This document shows positions 1 through 9,440 of a stretch of 10,546 nucleotides of DNA, in pieces (the stretch's first letter is position 1; every line of letters starts with the position of its first letter). Both the position numbers and the translations under genes were made by a program. Location of the stretch: the NCBI GenBank assembly GCA_031392925.1, contig JANMVV010000443.1:1-10546 (forward strand). The letters are read 5' to 3'. The stretch is from JAGNNV01 sp031392925. Its GTDB lineage: Bacteria; Acidobacteriota; Vicinamibacteria; Fen-336; JAGNNV01. The notes under the pieces are model-generated. The model was not told where the DNA came from and searched no databases. It worked only from the letters and a program-made list of their open reading frames with translations.

Positions 1-15
1 GCCTGGTCCCCAGGC
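1..15 (-). terminator. Hairpin just after the TonB-receptor stop codon
   Basis: A perfect 6-bp inverted repeat, GCCTGG-TCC-CCAGGC, lies 4 bp beyond the minus-strand stop codon at 20-22. Its position fits a transcription terminator for the receptor gene. The sequence that would hold a U-tract lies outside the window, so intrinsic termination cannot be confirmed. Confidence 0.35.
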
Positions 16-19
16 CTTC

Positions 20-85
20 CTAGAACTTGACTCGCAGGGTGGCGCCGAACGAGCGGGGCGGGTTGGTCAGGTAACCCAACGACCA
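20..85 (-). pseudogene. C-terminal remnant of a TonB-dependent receptor
   Basis: Read on the minus strand to the stop at 20-22, the last residues are GYLTNPPRSFGATLRVKF. This is what the final beta-strand of TonB-dependent outer-membrane receptors usually looks like: an N-P-P-R-x-(F/Y)-G turn, an alternating strand and a terminal Phe used for barrel assembly. Upstream (above about position 83) the same frame turns into Arg/Cys-rich sequence with no receptor character, and it is closed by a stop near 256-258. The other two minus frames do not continue the barrel either. The receptor body, normally 2 kb or more, is therefore missing. This looks like a deletion or recombination scar that kept only the tail and the hairpin beyond it. 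The family call rests on about 18 residues. Confidence 0.5.
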
Positions 86-471
86 ACATGCCCAAGGACG
101 CTGGCAGCAACTACGCCGGCCACGACAGGGATACCTACGATGAAGGTCGGGCGCGATCGGGGGCACTGTTCGAGAATCTATGCTCAGGACAGAATCGCCT
201 TCACCGCCTTCACCGCCTTCGGCGTCGCCTCGCTGATCGGCTTCCCGGCGAGGAACTCAGGAATATCGGGACCGGCTCAGACGCTGCCAAGGCCTACGCC
301 GTCGCCGGCGCTTCACCAAGGTCCTTCCTGGTCAGGTTGTCAAAGAGAGGCGCCTGCCGACATCTCCGTTCGAACGGAGTTCCTCATCTGGACCTGTGAC
401 CGCCGCCGGCCACGCCCGACGCCAGATGGGCTCGCCTTCTCTAGATAGCGCGCCGCAGAATCGACCCGGGC
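86..471. other. Degenerate intergenic stretch without an intact gene
   Basis: About 390 bp separate the receptor tail from the secreted-protein gene. Open frames of roughly 100 codons exist on the plus strand, but they show no domain-like sequence, no good ribosome binding site, and they overlap in two frames. The only protein-like signal is the frameshifted minus-strand relic listed at 184-350. A 9-bp direct repeat (CTTCACCGC twice, near 198-217) belongs to that relic. From about 351 to 471 I see nothing recognisable. Confidence 0.5.
184..350 (-). pseudogene. Possible frameshifted relic of an unidentified gene
   Basis: Two minus-strand segments read like ordinary soluble protein but lie in different frames. 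The upstream one (about 345 down to 265) gives PLFDNLTRKDLGEAPATA, then an in-frame TAG, then ALAASE. The downstream one (about 275 down to the TGA at 184-186) gives PDIPEFLAGKPISEATPK followed by AVKAVKAILS and a stop. A one-base shift near 268-272 plus one nonsense codon would join them into about 55 residues. The composition (Asp/Glu/Lys with regular hydrophobics) looks like real coding sequence, but I do not recognise the family. There is no start codon with a ribosome binding site, so chance cannot be excluded. Confidence 0.22.
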
Positions 472-825
472 TTACGTAGGGCAGCCCTGGTAGTACGAGA
501 AGCACGGAGAATAGGCCGCATCCTGGATATTGTTAAGGTCGTTCTGCCAGCCCAAGTCGAGGTGCCGGTAGCGGGCGGAACCATTTCCGGTGCAGGCATC
601 CAGCGCCCAAAAGACCTCTTCTGCATAGACATGGTAGCTATGACCGCCGCCGCCATAGCTGACATACTCGCCGAACCAAACTGGCTGGTTGACGGAAATC
701 TGGGACACTGCATACCAGAAGGGACAGTTCTGCTCAGGGGGGTCGCTCTGGGCCAGCGGAACGGTACCCCCAAGGAGCGGGACTACCAAGCCGACCACTA
801 GTATTCTGAGAGATTTTGAACTCAT
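472..825 (-). CDS. Small secreted Cys/aromatic-rich protein, family unknown
   Basis: This 117-residue protein starts at the ATG at 823-825, with an AAGG Shine-Dalgarno 7 nt upstream (833-836). Residues 1-27 form a Sec-type signal peptide: Ser/Lys/Arg at the N-terminus, hydrophobic core ILVVGLVVPLLGG, and a likely cut after AQS. The mature part (~90 residues) is rich in Tyr, Trp and Phe and carries a Gly run (YGGGGHSYHVY). It has four Cys (near 34, 79, 108 and 115), an even number that would allow two disulfides after export. The C-terminus is CFSYYQGCPT. I do not recognise a family and propose no function. GC over 481-840 is about 57% by hand count, lower than the flanking genes, which may indicate foreign or fast-evolving DNA. 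The gene stands alone, divergent from the oxidase genes, and has its own promoter-like region. Confidence 0.72.
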   Translation of the reverse strand: MSSKSLRILVVGLVVPLLGGTVPLAQSDPPEQNCPFWYAVSQISVNQPVWFGEYVSYGGGGHSYHVYAEEVFWALDACTGNGSARYRHLDLGWQNDLNNIQDAAYSPCFSYYQGCPT

Positions 826-832
826 GTGAGCA

Positions 833-836
833 CCTT
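833..836 (-). promoter_or_regulatory. Ribosome binding site of the secreted-protein gene
   Basis: AAGG on the minus strand lies 7 nt before the ATG at 823-825. It supports this start over other in-frame choices. Confidence 0.5.
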
Positions 837-863
837 ATCTAGGCTGATTCTGAGAATTTCATA

Positions 864-887
864 TACACTAGCGAGTGTACAAACACT
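864..887. promoter_or_regulatory. Three alternating ACACT/AGTGT half-sites (operator-like)
   Basis: TACACT-AGCG-AGTGTA (864-879) is a 16-bp palindrome with 6-bp arms. Its right arm AGTGT (874-878) forms a second inverted pair with ACACT (883-887) across a 4-nt spacer. The half-sites start at 865, 874 and 883, exactly 9 bp apart, in alternating orientation. The array sits where transcription from the minus-strand promoter at 885-913 would start, which suits a repressor. The size resembles operators of dimeric helix-turn-helix repressors such as TetR-type proteins, but no regulator gene is in the window. Confidence 0.4.
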
Positions 888-913
888 ATACAATACCAGT
901 ACGCACAATGCAA
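885..913 (-). promoter_or_regulatory. Putative sigma70-type promoter of the secreted-protein gene
   Basis: On the minus strand, TTGCAT (908-913) stands 17 bp before TATAGT (885-890, five of six matches to the -10 consensus). This would start transcription near 878, about 50 nt ahead of the ATG. The surrounding 841-900 block is only about 37% GC, the lowest seen in the window. The -35 matches at only three positions, so this is a candidate. Confidence 0.35.
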
Positions 914-948
914 TGCTGGCCGTCAAAGAGTTTGTTCCATTCTTTGCT

Positions 949-962
949 GCGCCCTTGGGCGC
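949..962. repeat. Short inverted repeat upstream of the oxidase genes
   Basis: GCGCCC-TT-GGGCGC is a perfect 6-bp inverted repeat about 75 bp ahead of the oxidase start. It could be a hairpin in the 5' leader or a protein site. It is GC-rich and short, so it could occur by chance. I saw no clear FNR- or ArcA-like site or strong -10 for the oxidase operon in 826-1037. Confidence 0.25.
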
Positions 963-1037
963 GCCAGAACAAGCGGTTCAAGGCAGACCCCAGCCTGACT
1001 TGTCCTTCGGTTGGAGGCATGCGACGATGGTCGTACT

Positions 1038-2396
1038 ATGGACGATCTGGCGTTCTGGCATCGGCTGCAGTTCGCGTTTACCATCACTTACCACTACCTC
1101 TTCCCGCAACTCACCATGGGCCTGGCGCCTTTCCTGGTGTGGTGGAGGTGGAAGGCCCTACGCGGCGGAGGCGAGCGCCACGCCGAAGCCGCGCGGTTCT
1201 GGAGCCGCATCTTCGGGATCACCTTCGCGGTGGGAGTGGTCACCGGCCTACCGATGGAGTTCCAGTTCGGAACCAACTGGTCCGAGTTCTCGAAATACTC
1301 GGGCGGTGTGATCGGCCAGACCCTGGCCATGGAAGGCATGTTCGCGTTCTTCATGGAGAGCGCGTTCGTGGGCGCCATGGTGTGGGGCGAGCGCCGGCTG
1401 GGGCCGAGGAAGCACTTCATCGCCACCCTCCTCACCGCCCTTGGCAGCTGGCTGTCCGCCTACTTCATCCTGGTCACGAACGCCTTCATGCAGCATCCGG
1501 TGGGGCACACGCTCACGCCGGAAGGCACGCTCATCATCGGCGACCTCGGCGCGTACCTCCTGAATCCCTGGGCGTTCGTCCTCTTTGCTCATAACCAGAT
1601 GGCCGCCCTGGTCACCGGCGCGTTCGTGGTGGCCGCGGTGGGAGCCTATTTTTCGCTGCGGAGCGAGCACACCGATCAGGCCCGCCTCTACGTCGAGTGG
1701 GGCACGGCGATCGGCTTCCTCGCGTCGGTCCTCGTCGCGTTTCCCACCGGTGATGTGCAGGCGAAGCTTGTGGCCCGGCACCAGGAAGTGTCGCTCGCGG
1801 CCATGGAGGGACGGTTCGAAAGCGGCACCGAGGCCCCGCTCAACCTCATTGGCCAGCCGAACGTGCAGATGCGCCGGCTCGACAATCCCATCGCCCTCCC
1901 CGGCCTGCTGAGCTTCCTCGCCTTCGGCACTTTCCACGGCAACGTGCGCGGGCTGGACGCCTTCCCGGAGGACGAGTGGCCCACGAACATCGAACTGCTC
2001 TACTACTCGTTCCACGTGATGGCCGGCCTTGGCACCATCTTCATCGGGCTGATGGCGCTCGCGATCCTTCAGCGTTTGCGTCACCAGCTGATGACGACAC
2101 CCCTGCTGCTCTGGGCCCTGATGCTGTCCTTTCCCTTCCCCTTCATCGCCAACACCGCGGGCTGGATGACCGCCGAGCTCGGGCGGCAGCCCTGGCTCAT
2201 CTTCGGCCTCTTCCGCACCGCCGCGGGTTACAGCGACGTGGTGAGCCAGGGCGATGCTCTGTTTACCCTCATCGGCTTCGCCGGCCTGTACGCGGGGGTG
2301 GGCTTGCTCTACCTCTTCATGGTGGGGCGCGAAGTTCTCCACGGGCCCGCGCACGCGGATCCCGACTCGCTCTACCCGGAGGTGATCCATGGTTGA
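1038..2396 (+). CDS. cydA: Cytochrome bd-type oxidase subunit I, divergent
   Basis: This is the haem-bearing subunit of an inner-membrane terminal oxidase, 452 residues with a short Q-loop. I chose ATG 1038 because it puts the haem ligand at His19, as in E. coli. A TTG at 1011 would add nine residues. Neither start has a well-placed ribosome binding site; a GGAGG at 1013-1017 lies 20 nt away. Residues matching E. coli are His19, Glu99, Glu107 (LAMEGMFAFFMES), His185 (H186), Met328 (M393) and Glu380 in AELGRQPW (E445), so all three haems can be ligated. In the Q-loop, Glu257 is kept but Lys252 is Ser252. The Arg391 position is His326 (YYSFHVM). Both replaced residues are linked to quinol oxidation or haem b558, so the electron donor may differ from canonical CydA. 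Its stop overlaps the start of subunit II by 8 bp. No cydX or cydCD is nearby. Confidence 0.9.
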   Translation: MDDLAFWHRLQFAFTITYHYLFPQLTMGLAPFLVWWRWKALRGGGERHAEAARFWSRIFGITFAVGVVTGLPMEFQFGTNWSEFSKYSGGVIGQTLAMEGMFAFFMESAFVGAMVWGERRLGPRKHFIATLLTALGSWLSAYFILVTNAFMQHPVGHTLTPEGTLIIGDLGAYLLNPWAFVLFAHNQMAALVTGAFVVAAVGAYFSLRSEHTDQARLYVEWGTAIGFLASVLVAFPTGDVQAKLVARHQEVSLAAMEGRFESGTEAPLNLIGQPNVQMRRLDNPIALPGLLSFLAFGTFHGNVRGLDAFPEDEWPTNIELLYYSFHVMAGLGTIFIGLMALAILQRLRHQLMTTPLLLWALMLSFPFPFIANTAGWMTAELGRQPWLIFGLFRTAAGYSDVVSQGDALFTLIGFAGLYAGVGLLYLFMVGREVLHGPAHADPDSLYPEVIHG

Positions 2397-3432
2397 GCTC
2401 TGGTACGCCATCCTCGCCCTGATGCTGACCGCGTATGCGGTCATGGACGGCTGGAATATCGGCTGCGGTGTTGCCCAGTTCCTGGTGGCGAAGACTCCCG
2501 CGGAGCGGCGGCTCGTCATCAGCGCCATCGGCCCCCTCTGGACCTGGCACGAGGTGTGGCTCGTGGCCTCGGGGGGCGTCCTCTTCGTGGCCTTCCCGAG
2601 CGTTCTCGCCGTAGCCCTTCCCGGTTTCTACCTCGCGGTCTTCGTGCTGCTCTGGTGCATGGTCGGTCGCGGACTCTCGCTCGAGTTTGGCGGTCATCTC
2701 GACGATCCGCTGTGGCGGACCTTCTGGGACGTGGCGTTTGCGGTGATGAATATCCTGATCTCGCTCCTCCTGGGCGCGGCCCTCGGCAACATCCTCAGGG
2801 GCGTCCCCCTCGGCGCCACGGGCAAGTTCAGCCTCGCTTTCTTCACCGACTTCACCGCGCGGGGCGAGGTCGGCATCCTCGACTGGTACACCGTGCTGGT
2901 GGCGATCTTCACCATGGTCTGTGTCGGCGCACACGGCGCGTCGTATCTGGTGTGGAAGACCGAAGGCTCCGTTCATGACCGGAGCGCGGCCCTCGCGCGA
3001 AGACTGTGGCTCGTCGTCTTCGTCCTCATGCCCCTGATCACGGTGGCCACCGCGATCGTCCGTCCGGAGCTGTTCACCGAGATGATGCGCCGCCCCCTCG
3101 CCTGGCTCGCGGTCGCCGCCGCCATTCTAGGGTCGCTCGCGATCGTGGCCGGCCAGCGCCGCGAACAGGAAGGCCTCGCTTTCGCGGGAGGCTGCGCCTT
3201 CATCGCCGGTCTCCTCGGCGCCGCAGCGGCGAGCGTCTTTCCCGTCATGCTCCACTCCACCCTCGCTGCCTCGTACTCGATCGACGCCTATGCAGGCGCG
3301 GTGCGGGGTCCCGGCCTGGGCCTCGCCATCGTGTGGTGGCCGGTGGCTCTGATCCTCACCATCGGTTATTCGGTCTTCGTCTTCCGCCAGTTCAAGGGCA
3401 AGGTGCGGATGACGAGTCCGTCCTCGCACTGA
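2389..3432 (+). CDS. cydB: Cytochrome bd-type oxidase subunit II, divergent
   Basis: This is the haem-free partner of the upstream subunit, 347 residues with about nine membrane helices. The overlap ATGGTTGA with the upstream gene implies translational coupling. Family landmarks are present: DGWNIGCG (canonical DGFDxGxG), a GPLW...VWL motif, GNILRGVPL, GASYLVWKT and FPVMLHST. Several usually fixed residues differ. The Asp29 position of E. coli is Asn23 and the Asp58 position is Thr52: WDGNQVWL has become WTWHEVWL, so Asn60 is His54. Asp58 of CydB lies at the entrance of the proposed proton channel in the E. coli enzyme. These changes accompany the missing quinol-site residues in subunit I, so the pair looks like a divergent branch and not a standard quinol bd oxidase. 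The gene ends in a convergent region with a 7-bp hairpin. Confidence 0.88.
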   Translation: MVELWYAILALMLTAYAVMDGWNIGCGVAQFLVAKTPAERRLVISAIGPLWTWHEVWLVASGGVLFVAFPSVLAVALPGFYLAVFVLLWCMVGRGLSLEFGGHLDDPLWRTFWDVAFAVMNILISLLLGAALGNILRGVPLGATGKFSLAFFTDFTARGEVGILDWYTVLVAIFTMVCVGAHGASYLVWKTEGSVHDRSAALARRLWLVVFVLMPLITVATAIVRPELFTEMMRRPLAWLAVAAAILGSLAIVAGQRREQEGLAFAGGCAFIAGLLGAAAASVFPVMLHSTLAASYSIDAYAGAVRGPGLGLAIVWWPVALILTIGYSVFVFRQFKGKVRMTSPSSH

Positions 3433-3480
3433 TTCCGTGCCGAGGGCGAGGACAAGATCTTCTGTCAGGCTCCGTTCGTC

Positions 3481-3502
3481 GGGCGGCAAGTGAAGGCCGC
3501 CC
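3481..3502. terminator. Hairpin between convergent genes, possible terminator
   Basis: GGGCGGC (3481-3487) and GCCGCCC (3496-3502) form a perfect 7-bp stem with an 8-nt loop. It lies in the 77-bp gap between the stop codons of cydB and the hydrolase gene, where it could serve both transcripts. There is no T-run on either side, so factor-independent termination is uncertain. Confidence 0.4.
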
Positions 3503-3509
3503 CCTCGGC

Positions 3510-4397
3510 CTATTTGAGGTTCTTGTGGAAGAACTCGATGGTGCGCTTCCACGCCAGGTCGGCGTTCACCTTGTCGAACCGCGGCGTGGTGTCGTTGTTG
3601 AAGCCGTGCTGCGCGCCGGGATAGACGAAGCCCTCGTACTTGACGTTGTTCGCCTTCAAGGCCGCCTCGTACGCCGGCCAGGCCGCGACCAGGCGCTCGT
3701 CCTTCTCCCCGTGGTGGACGAGCACCGGGCACTTGATGTTCTTCACGTCCTCCGCGGGCGGCGCCCCGCCATAGAAGGGAACCGCGCCCGCGAGATCCGG
3801 GATCCTGGTCGCCAGCATGTTCGCGATGCCGCCGCCGTAGCAGAAGCCCACCACCGCGACCTTGCCGGTGCAGTCGCTCCGACCCTTGAGCCACCCCGCG
3901 GCCGCCACGAAATCCTCCCGGGTCTTCGCCTGGTCGAGTTTCGGGAACACCTCGCGCGCCTTGTCCTCGTCGCCGGGATAGCCCCCCAGGGGGAACAGCG
4001 CGTCGGGAGCGAAGGCCATGAATCCCTCGAGCGCCACCCTGCGGGCGATGTCCTCGATGTGCGGATTCAGGCCGCGGTTCTCATGCACCACCAGCACCCC
4101 CGGAAGCTTCCCCTTCTTGCCCGCGGGCCGCACCAGGTAGCCGCGCATCTTGCCATAGCCCTGCGGTGACGGGTACTCGACGTACTCGGCGACGATCCGC
4201 TTGTCGTCTTTCGCCACCACCTCCGCCTCCGCAAAGCGCGGGGTCAGGGTGTCGAGGATCATGGCGCCGGTCATGCCCGCGATCCCGAACTTGCCTGCGT
4301 TGTCGATGAAGGCCCGTCGATCGATGTCACCGTGAACGAACTTGTCGAAGAGGTCGTACACACCCTGGTCGAATTCCCTGGGGTTGTTGGGTTCCAT
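3510..4397 (-). CDS. Dienelactone hydrolase family protein, YghX-like
   Basis: This is a 295-residue alpha/beta hydrolase. The ATG at 4395-4397 has GGAG (in CGGAGACTGACC) at good spacing; the frame stays open about 68 codons further upstream but reads as non-coding. The nucleophile motif GFCYGGG puts Cys186 at the elbow, with Asp233 (HGEKDERL) and His264 (GAQHGF). Glu106 in VVHENRG matches the DLH-family Glu, giving the DLH-type Cys-Asp-His set. Residues 20-60 resemble a Tat leader (DRRAFI, a weakly hydrophobic stretch, and a possible cut after FAEA), as in YghX-type members, so the enzyme is probably exported. True dienelactone substrates are unlikely to be proven by homology, and the substrate cannot be read from the sequence. 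It converges with the oxidase genes and diverges from the next gene. Confidence 0.85.
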   Translation of the reverse strand: MEPNNPREFDQGVYDLFDKFVHGDIDRRAFIDNAGKFGIAGMTGAMILDTLTPRFAEAEVVAKDDKRIVAEYVEYPSPQGYGKMRGYLVRPAGKKGKLPGVLVVHENRGLNPHIEDIARRVALEGFMAFAPDALFPLGGYPGDEDKAREVFPKLDQAKTREDFVAAAGWLKGRSDCTGKVAVVGFCYGGGIANMLATRIPDLAGAVPFYGGAPPAEDVKNIKCPVLVHHGEKDERLVAAWPAYEAALKANNVKYEGFVYPGAQHGFNNDTTPRFDKVNADLAWKRTIEFFHKNLK

Positions 4398-4513
4398 GGT
4401 CAGTCTCCGAAAAAGGGGGAACATGTCAGCGGGGGATTTCCCGGTGGGCGGAATCTTCGCACGATCCGGACCGCCGGCCGCGTTCGCTCTCGACCTCGAC
4501 GGGCGCCTTTCAT

Positions 4514-4536
4514 GTCCGCCGGCCGGACGGCATACT
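4514..4536 (+). promoter_or_regulatory. Inverted repeat with a -10-like CATACT ahead of the 4544 gene
   Basis: GTCCG-CCGGC-CGGAC (4514-4528) is an inverted repeat directly before CATACT (4531-4536, four of six matches to a -10). CATACT ends 7 nt before the ATG at 4544. If it is a real -10, the transcript would be leaderless or nearly so, which would explain the missing ribosome binding site. The -35 candidate TTTCAT (4508-4513) is poor. Speculative. Confidence 0.2.
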
Positions 4537-4543
4537 CGGCCGC

Positions 4544-4993
4544 ATGACCACCCCCGAATCGCCGACCTCCCGCGCGGCCTTCCTCGAGACGCGCGAGTCA
4601 TTCGACGCCTTCGTTCAGGCCTGGGAAGCGGGAGAGCTGCCCAGGGGCGCGTGGACTCACGCGGCCCACGTCGCCATGGGCGCCTGCTACGTGGTGCGCT
4701 ACGGGCCCTCGGCGGTTGACGAACTGCGGCGCGGGATCAAGCGCCACAATGCCGCGGTGGGCACCCTGGACACCGCGACCTCCGGCTACCACGAGACCTT
4801 GACCTGTTTCTGGACGAGTGTCGTCTCGCGGCTGGTGAAAGGCTATTCAGATCCCCGGCCCGCGGCCCGTCGGGCCGTCGAAAGGGTCGGGCAGGACCGG
4901 GACCTGCATCTCCAGTACTACAGCTTCGACGTGGTGCGGGACGCGAAGGCGCGGGCGTCCTTCGTCCCCCCCGACCGCGAAGGTCCGTACTGA
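4544..4993 (+). CDS. Small uncharacterised protein with His-rich motifs
   Basis: This is a 149-residue soluble, probably mostly helical protein with no signal peptide. Notable segments are WTHAAHVAMGACYVVRYG (His39 and His42), a GIKRHNAAVGTLDT segment with His68, and GYHETLTCFW (His83, Glu84). I recall this pattern from small conserved bacterial proteins of unknown function, where W-T-H-x-x-H and G-Y-H-E-T are the fixed parts. The spacing would suit a metal site, but that is inference. No strong Shine-Dalgarno precedes the ATG, and a -10-like sequence only 7 nt upstream hints at a leaderless message. It is divergent from the hydrolase gene (146-bp gap) and converges with the efflux operon, with only 13 bp between the stop codons. 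It could be a single-gene unit. Confidence 0.7.
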   Translation: MTTPESPTSRAAFLETRESFDAFVQAWEAGELPRGAWTHAAHVAMGACYVVRYGPSAVDELRRGIKRHNAAVGTLDTATSGYHETLTCFWTSVVSRLVKGYSDPRPAARRAVERVGQDRDLHLQYYSFDVVRDAKARASFVPPDREGPY

Positions 4994-5006
4994 GCCCGCG
5001 CTCCCG

Positions 5007-9437
<4,431 letters not shown>

Positions 9438-9440
9438 GGC

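Noticed and set aside
88..448. Two overlapping plus-strand frames of about 100 codons each
   Set aside because: They overlap each other in different frames, lack a ribosome binding site and contain no recognisable motif. The region is better read as degenerate.
826..1594. Plus-strand frames starting upstream of and overlapping cydA
   Set aside because: They run through the promoter region and the first 550 bp of cydA in other frames. The cydA frame carries conserved haem-ligand motifs there.
1248..2528. Long open frame of 426 codons on the minus strand across the oxidase genes
   Set aside because: It is the antisense shadow of cydA and the start of cydB. Its Arg/Glu/Gly/His-rich translation has no domain features, while the plus-strand frame has all the bd-oxidase motifs.
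3433..3509. Possible cydX-like small subunit gene after cydB
   Set aside because: The 77-bp gap has no start codon followed by a hydrophobic short frame. It holds only a hairpin.
3006..4169. Open frame of 387 codons on the plus strand spanning the cydB end and the hydrolase
   Set aside because: It crosses two recognised genes in other frames and reads as low-complexity Arg-rich sequence, typical of high-GC shadow frames.
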